Assembly: GCA_958295665.1 (NCBI GenBank)
Contig: OY282560.1
Coordinates: forward strand, 45,260,333 to 45,324,332
Reading direction: 5' to 3'
Length of the DNA stretch: 64,000 nt
From: Tipula vernalis
Lineage: Eukaryota; Arthropoda; Insecta; Diptera; Tipulidae
The translations under genes and the position numbers were made by a program. The notes beneath the pieces were generated by a model. That model saw only the letters and a program-made list of their open reading frames with translations. It had not been told where the DNA came from and did no database searches. Of the stretch, positions 1-11,231 are shown one piece after another (within the stretch, counting starts at the first letter, position 1; each line of letters opens with the position of its first letter).

Positions 1-1224
1 CTATTGTACAGAAAATTGAATTCTTATTGGAACAAATTTATAATTTGTACTAAAACTTTGATGTTTATTTTAGTGGTTCGGAACTTTGCTTTTATATTTA
101 GCACATTGATATTTATCGGAATAGATCCATATGTACTAACAAAGTTAAATTAATTTAATATATTTAATTAAACTACTTCAATGTTCGGACTAAGCTAAAC
201 AAAATAATCGTTCTGTTTTAATAAAACGCCTAATATGTTTGTTTTATTATTTTACTCTGTCGTGAAGATTAAGAAATTCAGTAAAATAATGCACGGTAGT
301 AGCACAAATTATCATAATATGTATTCATTTATGGACCGAATCTTTATATTTCAATATAAATGAGCTTTGTGATTCGCATTTTACAAATTTTCTTACATAA
401 GTTTCAATTAAAATTATGTTCTTTTAATCCCTTGAATTTAATCGAGATTTATTTTAATAACAAAACATTTATAAATAAATTCTGAAATCTTAACAGTGTA
501 CAAAAAGCACCAACACATACCAAAATCAATGAGAATCCAATAGAATTTTGTTTATTCCAATAGGATTTGTATACATATATCTGGGAAAAAAAATGGGAAA
601 AACTTCACATCCATCCATTTTGTATGTGATTTCTTTTTGAGGTTATGTTAACCATCAGTAAATCTTTAGTTTGATTATGCACAAAATTACACAGATTTTG
701 TCACAAAAATTGCTTTAATAACACAACTTATTTATTAATAAATTACGAACACGTAAAAATTCCCTAGTGATTAAAAACGATGAATTTTTTGACTTCTTGA
801 ATTGTCACAATTGTGATTGACATTTCTTTTTTGTTGGAATTGGTAAATCTTGCATTAAATATTTCCATACATTCTATATAACGTACTTGGCGTTCTTTGC
901 AACAATAGATCATGTTTTCCGAAAGAGGCAGCACGATCAAAGAAAAAGTACAGATCGTTTGCCACTAGATGTCACTACACAATCAAAAAAATATTACTGA
1001 AGTTTTTCAAAAGGACGTTTACAAAAACTTCTCAAAATCAATTTAATTATCACGTATTAATAAAAATTGCCACACATACTAAAAATTGTAAGACATAAAA
1101 ATGTCATACAATTTTTGACAGCACATATTTAGTGACACCTAGTGGAATTATGTGAAAGTTGCTTATGCTCTCAGAGTTTTCCGAAAGATGGTAGCTCTTG
1201 CGATTTAAGAAAATTTGACATTTA
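1..1224. other. AT-rich non-coding DNA, no gene seen
   Basis: No open reading frame of interest and no recognisable protein motif. The only local structure is a short imperfect hairpin at about 1081-1113 (arms aaaattgtaagacat and atgtcatacaatttt, one mismatch). A short phrase, ttttccgaaaga, recurs near 917 and 1177 and resembles the outer part of the transposon terminus that starts at 1225. Confidence 0.5.
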
Positions 1225-1328
1225 GGCCCTTTCCGAAAGTTATACTTATTTATTTAGACATACTTATTTGCCGCCATCTTAAATAAGTAATGTAAAATCA
1301 TCCGAAATGATTTCACATACTTATTTAA

Positions 1329-1489
1329 CACTAGAACTACCGACCGGTCAAAATGACCGATTTACATTAATTGAATTCATTTTTTATTGTCATATTAAAA
1401 CTCAACAAAAATTTCTAACATAATCATACAAAAACAAATTAATTCAATAAATGTAAATCCGTAATTTTGACGGGTTGGTAGTTCTAGTG
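1329..1489. mobile_element. piggyBac-like MITE, 161 bp, nested
   Basis: Starts CACTAGAACTACC and ends with the complementary GGTAGTTCTAGTG. The outer ~48 bp of each end are inverted copies with a few mismatches. It is flanked on both sides by TTAA (1325-1328 and 1490-1493), the diagnostic piggyBac target site. It sits inside the PIF/Harbinger-like element and so arrived later. No coding capacity. Confidence 0.78.
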
Positions 1490-1526
1490 TTAATATTTTG
1501 ACAGAAACGTCAAAACCATAACAAAT

Positions 1527-1654
1527 AAATTTGTGTTAGAAAAATGAATGAAGCTAAGAAATTCTTGCTTCTTACCTATTTAATAAATAAAAATTTGTGT
1601 TAGAAAAATGGATGAAGCTAAGAAATTCTTGCTTCTTACCTATTTAATAAATAA
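1527..1654 (+). repeat. 64-bp tandem duplication, two copies
   Basis: The phrase ttgtgttagaaaaatgratg...cttacctatttaataaataaaa occurs twice in a row with a 64-bp period (anchor positions 1533 and 1597). The copies differ at about one base, which implies a recent duplication inside the surrounding MITE. Confidence 0.85.
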
Positions 1655-2071
1655 AAATATCAAATTATGTGTGAAATTGATCGATAGATCGAAATACGAA
1701 ATTGTATCAAAAATATTTTTAAGTTGAGGTTATGTGTAAATGATTATATGAATATTTAATGTTTCAACTTAAAAATATTAAAAATAAATTTAAAAAAAAA
1801 ATATACATTACATCGCACGTTATATAATTTTCGTTTCACTTTATGTTTATTTTATAAATTTTAATTAAATTGTTTTATAAACAGGTTATTATTAATGGTT
1901 ATCAAAATGTAAACAATGAAAAGTTTGACAGAATTTTATTTTCCATTTTTTATTTTGTAAGAAAGAGATAGCAACATACTTATTTAAATAAGTTACCTCG
2001 CCAACATACTTATTTAAGATGGCGGCAAATAAGTATGTCTAAATAAATAAGTATAACTTTCGGAAAGGGTC

Positions 2072-3715
2072 TTAGACATTATCCATTTAGTAAATTATTT
2101 GATTAGATATGTTGGATTAAAATATTTTGGTTGGATTAAGGAAAAAACAAATAATTTATTTTTATGTTGGTGATACGATGCGCTATTGTTAAATCGTAAA
2201 AATATTTTAATTATTTTGTTGTTTAATGTTTTATTAATTATTATTATCAATCAATCAATCAATTAATAGAACAGTGTATTTTTTATTAAAATCTAGCAGT
2301 TTTTTCTAAATTGAGGTTATGTTTTGCTACTGTCACAAAAATTTGCATTCCATTGAACATCTACTCACAAGTGCTTGACAGTAGCAAATTGTTTCCAATG
2401 GAACACAGTGTATGTTTCTTATGAAATGGTGAGAGATACACTTGTAAACTTTTTTTTTTTTTTTTTTTTTTTTTTCAAATATTTCGTAATAATCTCATTA
2501 ACTGCAACAATTACACTAAAAAACGAAACACCTCTGTTGCATTCATTACAGATTTTATTAGTTCAAAGCGCTATAAATTTATTAGCGCACAATATTATTA
2601 CAATAAATTAGTGAACTAAAATATTATATCATTTATTAAATTAAATGTCTAAATTAGAAAAATAAAAATAGTTTAATAATAATTTATGTTATTTGTAATT
2701 CTTGCAGTATTCTTTCCAATACTGTTAATCACACAATAATCGTATAAACGAGTAAATTAAATTGTAGGAGGTGGGAACATTCTATAATATTTAAAAAAAT
2801 AAAAGTAAAAAATTTATTTAAATAATATTATTTTAACATTAAACGGATTGTTATTTATTACATAAAATATGTAATTGTAATACATTTTAATTATAGCTTT
2901 AAACAGACGGTGTCTGTTATAGATACTTAAAGATGGATTTTATTTTTATTTCTATATAAACGAAAACTTGAATTTGATGATTTTGTGATGATGTTAATTA
3001 GACATACATAATTCATGATTGTAAAACGATTTACAGGATGAACTTGTAAAAACTATAGAATATTGATTTTATTAAGTTATTTATTTTAGTTTTAATTACC
3101 ACATACATATGTATGTACTATGCGTTTCGTGTTAAGTAGTTTTTAAGCGAGACAAACAGAGTAACAGTAGGGGAGCTGGTGAACGTTTTGTTCAAATAAA
3201 ATGTCGAAATAGGTAATATTTTCGCCCCTATAAGAATGGTAACGACCACCTAGCTTGACAAGTTCGGGCATGAGCCGCCCCAGCATTTTTCAAAGATATA
3301 TTATGACATAGGCAAAAATCTCTATTTTCTAATTGAATGAAAATTATTCCGAATCAAAATCTAGATTATCATCCGCTATCCTGTTATCAACCACAATTGC
3401 TGATAACAAATCACATTATTCAATTTCAACGCAGAAATTGGCACACATTTATTTTTATTCTTCCAGAATTTTGTTTCTGTGTTTTAACTGTTTCATGTGA
3501 TTGTGGATTTTGAAGTTTGATTTGTTTTGAAGGACATTTGAGACTGTAAAACACAATAAAAATAAAAATGGAGTTGGAGCACGTCGATTAATCACGACTT
3601 CGTTTCCGGCTCCTTTAAAAATTCGAAACTAAGCAGAAAATCACCCGGCTGTCTCAGTCAGTCGCAGCCGGAATACAGCCGTCTTAGTACAGAAAAACTT
3701 TACTTTAAACCCCGG
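2072..3715. other. AT-rich non-coding DNA with a T26 run
   Basis: No supported gene. Contains an uninterrupted run of 26 T at 2450-2475, and (TCAA)n-like sequence near 2248-2262. The reading frame across the T run is low complexity and not credible as a gene. Confidence 0.5.
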
Positions 3716-4245
3716 AAATGAAATTTCTCATATAAAAATGACACAAGTGAAAACGAAAATGAAAATTTCACCGCTGAATTTCACTTTGTGGTACACAGTT
3801 TAGCTAGCGAAACGGGAGTTTTCGTATTAGAATATAGATGTATCTATTTAATCTCTACACATTTTTCACGCTGTTCAACTGAAATGAAATTTTCACTGGT
3901 CTCCAAAAATAGGAAAATAAATCTGACGTGAAAAGTTTATTTGTCGATCCTCGTAAAATTTTATGGTAGATAACTTCAATTTGGAATTTAAAAACACAAT
4001 TAAAATTGAATGCAATATGCGGTTGAAAAACAAGAAACACAAATGATGAAACAAATGATGAATATTTATCGTCCAGGAAGATAAAAATGAAGTGAAAAAT
4101 GTGTAGAGATAAACTAGAGACATCTGTATTCTAATACGAAAACTCCCGTTTCGCTAGCTAAACTGCGTACCACAAATTGAAATTCAGCGGTGAAATTTTC
4201 TTTTTCGTTTTCGTTTATGTCATTTTTATATGAGAAATTTCATTT
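3716..4245. mobile_element. Foldback-type element with ~150-bp inverted arms
   Basis: The left arm (about 3716-3868) matches the reverse complement of the right arm (about 4092-4245) over roughly 150 bp, with scattered mismatches and small gaps. Shared phrases include aaatgaaatttctcatataaaaatgac at the outer ends and gctagcgaaacgggagttttcgtattagaata in the middle. The ~220-bp centre has only short frames without recognisable motifs. I could not define a target-site duplication, so the exact ends and superfamily are open. Confidence 0.7.
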
Positions 4246-6110
4246 GACTTCAGCAGCGTACCCGGCTTTAAAGTTTCCTGGCAAAGAGTTTTATTGGTGA
4301 TTCTTGAATTTTCTTGATCAACGCCAAAATGCACCGTGTTATTTTCGAATATTGATCGCAAATCGAACCAATCTTTTCCAACTTTCGCCACCCTCAGACG
4401 CTCGCCCCGCTCATTCCACTCCACTCTCATCTCGCTGATCTCATCCGTGACTTCAAATCTAAGGGTTTGCTCTAAAAAAATGATCAACATTTCTATTTTG
4501 TACGCAAGTATACGGATTACCATTTAATAATTTGTGTCAGCTTCAAATTCCGTAACGAGAAAATTTGACATTTAATCTTACATATGTAGAATTTATTTTC
4601 TCCTTCCAATAGAATCCATTCTAAGTCAATATTGGGAAATGATGAAAATGGATTTCAAAATTAATGGATTTTGTGAAAAAATTATGGATTTTATGGCAAG
4701 TTTAAACGACTGCAGAAGTTGTCTGCGGCAGCTTAATTTTTTGTTCAAGAGTGTTAGTCTAAATATTAAGCCAAAAAAATGGTTTGAGAATATTAAAGAA
4801 TATTGATTTCAAGGCGTATTTCACGATCCATACTCGCTATAAATGGCTTATTGCACGACTAGGACTTAACATAACGCACTGCCTAAAATTATCCAGACTT
4901 CTTCATATCTTTGTCGTTTGATAAGGTTATTTGCCTACAGAATCGTGATGCAGAGTTATTTTTAAAATCAGGAAGGCTGATTCGATAGTTTTAAGTGATA
5001 ATACAAGACTGAAATACTGCCGTCTCCTGGTTCATAAAATCCATCATTCCTTAAATATTCTCGGGCATGGCTGAACGACTTCAGAAACTGCCTTTCATTT
5101 AAAGTTTTGTTTATTTGTAGCCTAAGTCTAACGTTTTAACCAGACAAAAAGATTTTTATTAAACAGACATAAGAGCTAATAGGGCTACTATTGCTATATT
5201 ATCTTACCATCATATTTTTATAGATTTATACGAATTTAGTTCGCTGAAAAAGAACGGAAAAATCGTAAATTAGCTTTGAGAAAATACTTTACGAAAAGGT
5301 CAGCTATCCAGACTATTTGCTTACGAAAGGGAATTAAAAAAATATTACAAAGAAAACAAAAATTGTTAGTCGAATGTCACCATTCTACATTTCGCGGGCT
5401 ATTAACATTTTTATTAGTTCATAAATAATCATAAACTTGATGTACAACCTCGACTCATCAATACAAGCCAACCAAATTGAATTTTTGATTTGAATTCATC
5501 ATCTTCGAATAAATTACAATGAGCAAGGAAGGTTACAATCATGAAATGAGATTTAAAGTTAAGAAATAGTTCAAAATGACTTGTTATCTAACGATGTTAT
5601 GATGATTTTTAGGTAAAGTTGTGGAATGGAACCTGGTTATTCCAAGGTTTATAAAGGAAATAAATTGGTCGGAGGCTTTTCTCTTCTTCGGCATTCACCA
5701 TCTGTACAAACAAATTGATTTGTTCACTTGGTAAACAAAATTTCTAAAAAAATTTAAGTATTTGTAATGTGTATGTATCAATAGGTATAATCGAAATCTC
5801 TACTTAAAATAAAAAGTTTTACTCTAAAATGCAAAATAGGTGAGTTAATTGCTGAAAATTGATTTTTTTCATTACTAAAAAAAAATAAAATATGAAATAA
5901 AAAATAATTCCAAAAAGGTAACTGCGACCCCCTAAACGGATAGGAACCCCCCTTTTCATCCTATTCCCATTCGACCGACCTCGAGACTCATCAAATTGTT
6001 TTCTTTACATACCCGATTTTGGTCTAATTGACAACACTTGACTATAAATCCAAAAATAAATCTTAACCTCTTGCTGAATCAAAATAGTTATTTGAATATT
6101 CACTGAGTGT
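4246..6110. other. Non-coding DNA, nothing recognised
   Basis: No supported gene, RNA or repeat array. A short open frame exists on both strands at 4215-4527, but the two overlap each other and neither shows a known motif. Confidence 0.45.
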
Positions 6111-6275
6111 TCACTCATTATTCCGCTGATGAATTCACTCAGTATTCATCCGTTTTTAAGGATCGTTCACTCAGTATTCTCTCATTATTCACTGATTGTT
6201 CATGCTTTTTTCACTGTCATTATTTACAGAATATTGACAGATTATTCACTCGTACAGTCTTTATTCACTAAAATG
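6100..6275 (+). repeat. Degenerate TTCACTCAGTATTCA-type repeat
   Basis: The motif ttcactcagtattc and variants (ttcactgagtgttcactcattattc, ttcactgattgttcatgc, attcactcgtacag) recur about eight times in 170 bp with irregular spacing. It looks like a decayed short-unit minisatellite and shows no sign of being coding. Confidence 0.55.
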
Positions 6276-6424
6276 TCATTTATTCGAATTTGGAATTCCG
6301 GTATTTCGGAATATCGAGCCATATTTTAATTTCGATTATCCCGGAATTGAAAACATTAATTCCGAAATAAATTTCTATTTCTCACACTAATTTAAGTAGT
6401 TTCAAGTTAATTTTGTGTAATTAT

Positions 6425-8150
6425 TAGCGTTACCCGGCAAACGTTGTTCTGCCTAAAATAATTATTTTATTCCAAGATTTGTTTTGATAAGTATGGGCTT
6501 ACCAACTCTGAAGCAGGCTACATATAATTGACCACGAGCGAAGCATACATTTTCCAAATCCATAAATATATAAAATCTTTATTTTAAAGCGTTTGGATAA
6601 ACAATATTTTTAGTTCTTCCATTTGGTGAGAAAATGAACAATTTTTTTTGGTGTTCCCGCTCTGGAGCAAGTAACGTATAATTGACCGTGTGAAAAGCTG
6701 GTTTTTCCTAATTTAAACCCACTGTTTTCAATGACTGTCCTTGCGGGCTTTATTGATAGTCATTGCAAAAGCAAGGCACACTGGAATTATGGTTTATTTT
6801 ATTGATGTCGTCATTCTTGGGAGCTAAAATTACGCGTTCGTACAACCAATTATGATCTTTGAAACTATTTGAAATGTTCGGAAAAACTTTCATTACAACG
6901 TTCTGAATTGACGGCAGTATTTCCCAAATAAATATCTTACATGTTTTTAATGCTATGGCAACTCCTGAATTTCTACTGATGTTGCAAGCAGGATTATCTG
7001 GTTGAATCAAATTCAATGGCAGTTTGAGAGCTGAATGTGCTAAGCGGCCTCCATCGAGTAATGTTGATGCAATTCTAGATGATGCTACAGGGATTCCAAT
7101 CTCATTCTGCTGTCTAATTTCAGCGAGTATCAAATTTAGCAGAAATGTTTTTCAAGTGCCGTCTGGTGCGTCAAGATATATAATTTCCCCGTTTCCCTTT
7201 GCTATGTATTGCATCACTCTGCTGGAGGCTAGTCTTTGATCATTAACTATAAGAGTTTTTTGTTAGCCTCAGCAAAAACTCGCAGTTGGTCAACGTCGTA
7301 TTGTTTTTCTCGAAATAGATCTCTATCACGAACATGGTTTCAAATTTGTTATTAATGGATATGGATGTATCTCAAAATGTCCGCTGAAAACTGTATCTCC
7401 ATACCAGGATTTGATCTACGTGTGTGTCGTAATATGTCTTCACTAAGGCTTTCTTTGTGCTTTTCCCAAAGGACTTTTAGGATCAGAAGGGGCGCAAGTT
7501 GTTAATATGATTGCAAAAAGAGTGCATAAGTGTTCGGTCCCAATTTTGATCATCTTCAAGTAAGCCCATTTTAAGACATGCCCCTCTGTATGTCTGAAAT
7601 ACTTCACCATCGATGGTTTTCAGCTCTTGAAATGACGTCGGTTCTCTTACTGTATGAAGCAGCATTCTCAAATAGTAACATTCAGCATTGTTAGGATTAA
7701 CAGTATATACTCGCCCTAATGCATCAGAAATACGTATTCCAGCATCTTCGGGAATAATTCCACCTTGCTTTCTCCTACAAAACTAGTTTGTGCAGCTCTA
7801 TCTAGTATGTTCCCTTCCGTAAAGGTAGACTCATTGACCATTTTCTAAATGAACATAAAGATGTACAACGGTTGGATAGCGTTCGTGAATGTTAAAACTC
7901 AGAATTCGCTAGACAACCTCATATACTGCTGATATGACGTCCTATTTGAAATTGCGTGACTTCATCGGTTGGTGTATTCTGATTTGAAAGTCCAAAAACT
8001 GCCTTTGTTGACATATTTACGTATGTATGTATTTTATTGCCTTAACTGAATTGCAATACTCGACATTAATATATGCCTTAAATGTTTTCGACAGTAATGG
8101 AGTGTAGGGAACAATCCATCTGTTATCGATGTTCATGTCTACATTATGCA
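6425..8150 (-). mobile_element. Helitron fragment with 3' terminus
   Basis: Read on the minus strand, this runs from the end of the Rep domain, through the linker and helicase, to a terminus resembling a Helitron 3' end. That terminus is GTTTGCCGGGT followed by GCTAA and a host T (6424), matching the family rule of CTRR ending before T. The 5' part of the element is missing: at about 8140-8150 it joins directly to the integrase of a Ty3/gypsy element. Coding parts carry stops and a deletion, so the copy is dead. Confidence 0.78.
6480..8150 (-). pseudogene. Helitron Rep-helicase pseudogene
   Basis: Decayed rolling-circle transposase/helicase. In order on the minus strand: Rep-side motif DNRWIVPYTPLLS (about 8095), the IHERYPTVVHLYVHLENGQ block (about 7860), LRMLLHTVREPTSFQEL (about 7655), a helicase N-part with a degraded Walker A (DAPDGT then KTFLLN, near 7160), TLLDGGRLAHSALKLPLN (about 7045), WLYERVILAPKND (about 6830), and the C-terminal helicase motif NKARGQSLKTVGLNLGK (about 6740). 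Several frameshifts and stops separate these. The stretch between the Walker B region and FPNI is shortened, which removes part of the helicase core. Motif order matches insect Helitrons. Confidence 0.8.
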
Positions 8151-8784
8151 ATTTGGTCCTTTGATCATGTTGGGATGCAAAACTAGTTCTCCTCTCCCAA
8201 GGAGAATGAATGGGAATTCGCCACTCCGGTGTGAGGTGTTCGATCTGGTATTTAGAGAGGCTTTTAAATGACGATATAGGCGCTCTACCATACCATTCGT
8301 CCGTCGTCGTCCGTATTCTGTGAGAACACAACAGTTTTGTGAATTCTTTAAAAAGGTTGCTTTCGAACTGACTGCCTTGGTCAGTCGTGATTTCGAGTGG
8401 GACACCAAATCTCGAAATGTACAGGTCTACGAAAGCTTTCACTACGGTAGATGCCTTCATATCCGCCAAGGGTACGGCTTCTGGCCAGCGTGTAAATCTG
8501 TCGGCAATCGTAAGAATGTAGAGGTTACCGTTAGATGGGGGTAATGGTCCGACGAGATCTATGTGTACATGCTCAAACCGGCCCGAAGGAATATTAAAAC
8601 GTCCATATTCTGAACGAGTATGTCTATTGACCTTTGACTTCTGACAGGGAATGCATGTCTTGGACCAATACTCCGTATCTACATTCATACTAGGCCAGAA
8701 ATACTTAGACGCAATTAATTTGCATGTTGCTCGTACTCCTGGGTGAGAAAGATTGTGAAGCTTTTCAAAAATCATGCGGCGCAT
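8150..8784 (-). pseudogene. Ty3-A integrase, fused to Helitron sequence
   Basis: The open frame 8017-8784 starts in the HHCC zinc-binding domain (HNLSHPGVRAT, then CIPCQKSK) and continues through the catalytic core with D in HIDLVGPLP and D in TTDQGSQFES. A frameshift near 8290 moves the NGMVERLYRHLKASL block (catalytic Glu) to another frame (8139-8408). The last ~45 residues of the long frame are Helitron Rep sequence, not integrase. The integrase C-terminus is missing. Confidence 0.78.
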
Positions 8785-9044
8785 TTCTTGTGGGATGTAA
8801 GGTCGTATGACACTGGTCGATGTTTCGCACCAGAATGATAAACCTGAGATGGCATCGGGTACAAGTTCAAGTTTGCGTTTTGAGGTACGCGAGTTTGAAT
8901 TGTCACTTATTATGGTTTTCAGATCATTGTAGATTCTTGTAACGAAACTAATTTCTCTAAATCGAGTGCTGTGTGGTGAATTGTGTACAACTGAATATCC
9001 TACGAGCGTGATAAGGTATCTGCTACGACGTTACTTTCACTAAA

Positions 9045-9356
9045 CTATGAAACGTATTCTAACTGGCGACTCTGTCGTGGATTACGCTCCAATTTGGAAG
9101 CGATCGCCGTAGTCAGCGGCTTGTGATCTGTGTTGATATAAAATATTCTACCTTCGACAAAACACCGGAAGTGTTTGATGGCACAATAAATGGCAAGCAG
9201 TTCTCTGTCGAATGCAGAATACTTTTGTTCGGCAGGAGAAAGCTTTTTCGAAAAGAAACCGAGCGGTTCCCAACTTCTATTATGTAGCTGCTCCAATACG
9301 GCACCTACAGCAATATCGGAAGCGTCTGTGCTAATTCGCAGAATTCCATTTTCCAT
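9045..9356 (-). pseudogene. Ty3-A RNase H
   Basis: 103-residue segment. LRISTDASDIAVGAVLEQ holds the first catalytic Asp, FDRELLAIYCAIKHFR the Glu, and FYINTDHKPLTTA the second Asp. These are the normal RNase H landmarks of gypsy Pol. An RT connection segment precedes it in broken frames (9360-9480). It ends at a stop after RQSRQLEYVS, where a functional copy would continue into the integrase linker. Confidence 0.8.
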
Positions 9357-9487
9357 GCGATGAGCTAGAAGAGTAGCCTGAGCGAAGGCAACTTTAGTTG
9401 CATTTAAAGCCGCTTCGTATTCAGGTGGCCATGAAAATGGATGCTTCTTGCTGACCTTACCGAGTTTGCTAAGATGACCATGAATTG

Positions 9488-10222
9488 TTAGATAACCATG
9501 CCCGCGAAACGCTGCACTTGCCTAATAGAAGTTGGTTGAGGGAAAGATTGGATGGCCACGATACGGTTCGCAGATGGCTTGACACCATTTTTGTCGATAT
9601 CGTGACTAAAGAAATTTAAGGAAGCTACACCGAATTCGCATTTGGATGGTTTAATTGTTAGACCATACTCTGATAATCGCTGGAATAACGCGTTTAGATG
9701 TTTGTGGTGTTCTTCTTTGTTTTTACTTGATACCAAGATGTCATCAATATACACGTAGATGAAATCCATGCCTTTTGTGTCCTCATCCATAAGACGTTGG
9801 AATTTCTGTGCTGCGTTTCTAAGACCGTATGGCGTTCTTATAAACTCGAAGAGCCCAAAAGGTACGGTGATTGCTGTCTTATGTATGTCCTCCTCAGCGA
9901 CCGGTAGTTGGTGATAAGCCCGCACAAGGTCTATTTTAGAGAAAACGGTGCAGCCTTGAAGATTGAGGGAGAAATTGTTAATGTGTGGGGGAGGATACCT
10001 GTCTGGTACCGTGATCGCGTTCAGTCGGCGATAGTCCCCACTTGGGCGCCACTCATTGCTGTCACGTTTCGGTACCAAATGTAACGGTGAAGCAGCGCTA
10101 GAAGAACTCTGTGTACACAATCCTAGCTGTAGCATCTGCTCAAATTCAGTTTTTGCTATTTTATGCTTCTCGGAATCTAAAACGTCTAGGTCGAGAAAAC
10201 GGTAAGTGACCTTCTGAGACAA
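9488..10222 (-). pseudogene. Ty3-A reverse transcriptase
   Basis: A 244-residue open segment with ordered RT motifs: [24 protein letters not shown] (residues ~46-69), [15 protein letters not shown] (residues ~94-108), [18 protein letters not shown] (residues ~131-148) and the active site [11 protein letters not shown] (YIDD, ~157). The usual FLGH turn is replaced by FFSHDI. The segment ends at a stop just after the connection region. Catalytic residues are present, but the gene is separated from its protease and RNase H by frameshifts. Confidence 0.85.
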
Positions 10223-10401
10223 TTCGATGTACGACTTTGTGTTTTACTGAATGATCGTAACGGGGTTGCTCTGAAAGAGCTGGGTATCAGCGGAGAAGTT
10301 CGCCGTAAGGGCCGCCGGCAGCAAAAAGTCGCGGTATCATATCAGTAGGGACTTTAATGTCCATTGTATTAACTGATAGGTTAGTGTTTTGTATCCAGAA
10401 G

Positions 10402-10836
10402 TCACTTGTGCTGTAAGTCAACAACTAAACCGAATTTTTCTAAAAAATCAGCTCCAATTATTGGTTTCATTACAGAGGCAACGATAAATGGGTTTCGAAA
10501 ATTGCGACGCAAACCTAAATCTACATGCAATAATCGGGTCCCATACGTGGCTATAGTCAAGCCGTTAGCTGCAACTAGCCGACTCTCCGAATCGTTCACT
10601 AGATTATTATAAAGTGTTTTAGGTACGACAGAAATGTCTGCACCGGTGTCAATAAGAAATTTTAATTTGATTATTGTGCGACGATTGTGAAACGTCTCGT
10701 CGTTCGTCGCATGCACTCTGGGACGATTTAGTTTTCGGTTTTTGTTTGAGCCTGTGGAGTAGGGGTTTGTCCAAATGAACATCCTTCGTATTTTATGGCT
10801 CGTTTTCCAAATTTTCGGTGGTACCAGCACAACCAA
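10402..10836 (-). pseudogene. Ty3-A aspartic protease region
   Basis: The 144-residue frame contains the retroviral-type aspartic protease signature FLIDTGADISVVPKTL (catalytic Asp-Thr-Gly) near residue 60. The second conserved block, IIGADFLEKFGLVVD, lies near the end. The N-terminal ~45 residues have no protease features and overlap the gag frame, so the true domain starts after them. A frameshift separates it from the RT frame at 10222. Confidence 0.75.
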
Positions 10837-11231
10837 TACACATAGCGGTTATTATATTCTCTGCTCTTTGACCGATTTCTGGATCGAGAACGATTAGAAA
10901 ATTCACGATTGAATTTAGCAGTTAATTGGTCGATAGCTTTTTGTAAATTCAATAGAGTTGTATCTGATTGGTTCGAGCGGCTTTGAGATTTTGAGGATGA
11001 GTTTGGTTCTACAGTATTGCAAACATAATTCGGTCGATTTATTTCGTAAATACGGTCTACAAATTTAATCAATTCATTAATCTCATCCTGTTCTCGGATT
11101 ACGACTATCGATCTTATAGAATTCGGTAGTCGGCCCAACCAGAGAGTTGTTAACAAGTGATCATTGACGACAGTAGATGTTCCTGCTTTCTCTTCGAGGT
11201 GCCGGTAAAAATCAGAAATTTGATGGCGCAA
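10728..11231 (-). pseudogene. Ty3-A Gag (C-terminal part)
   Basis: A 167-residue open frame. Residues ~40-80 contain the capsid-like phrase LWLGRLPNSIRSIVV, followed by an Arg/Ser-rich linker (FSNRSRSRNRSKSREYNNR). It ends in CWYHRKFGKRAIKYEG, a degenerate version of the CWYHxxFGxxAxKC block in this gypsy group; the terminal Cys is lost. The N-terminal half of Gag is not in frame upstream, so the gene is incomplete. Its 3' part overlaps the protease frame. Confidence 0.7.

Larger units (their letters stand above)
1225..2071. mobile_element. PIF/Harbinger-like MITE with 62-bp perfect terminal inverted repeats
   Basis: The sequence at 1227-1288 is the exact reverse complement of 2008-2069 (62 bp, no mismatch). 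Two more bases on each side fit a GRCCCTTTCC terminus. Both ends are flanked by TTA (1222-1224 and 2072-2074), the target-site duplication typical of the PIF/Harbinger superfamily. The 847-bp interior has no transposase, so the copy is non-autonomous. It contains a nested piggyBac-like MITE and a 64-bp tandem duplication. Identical arms suggest a fairly recent copy or gene conversion between the arms. The superfamily call rests on TSD length and terminus only. Confidence 0.8.

Noticed and set aside
2375..2611. 78-residue open frame across the T26 run
   Set aside because: It consists largely of poly-Phe from the T run and has no motif or splice context.
3855..4527. Short overlapping frames in the foldback element and after it
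   Set aside because: Frames overlap on both strands, some lie within the inverted arms, and none has a recognisable motif.
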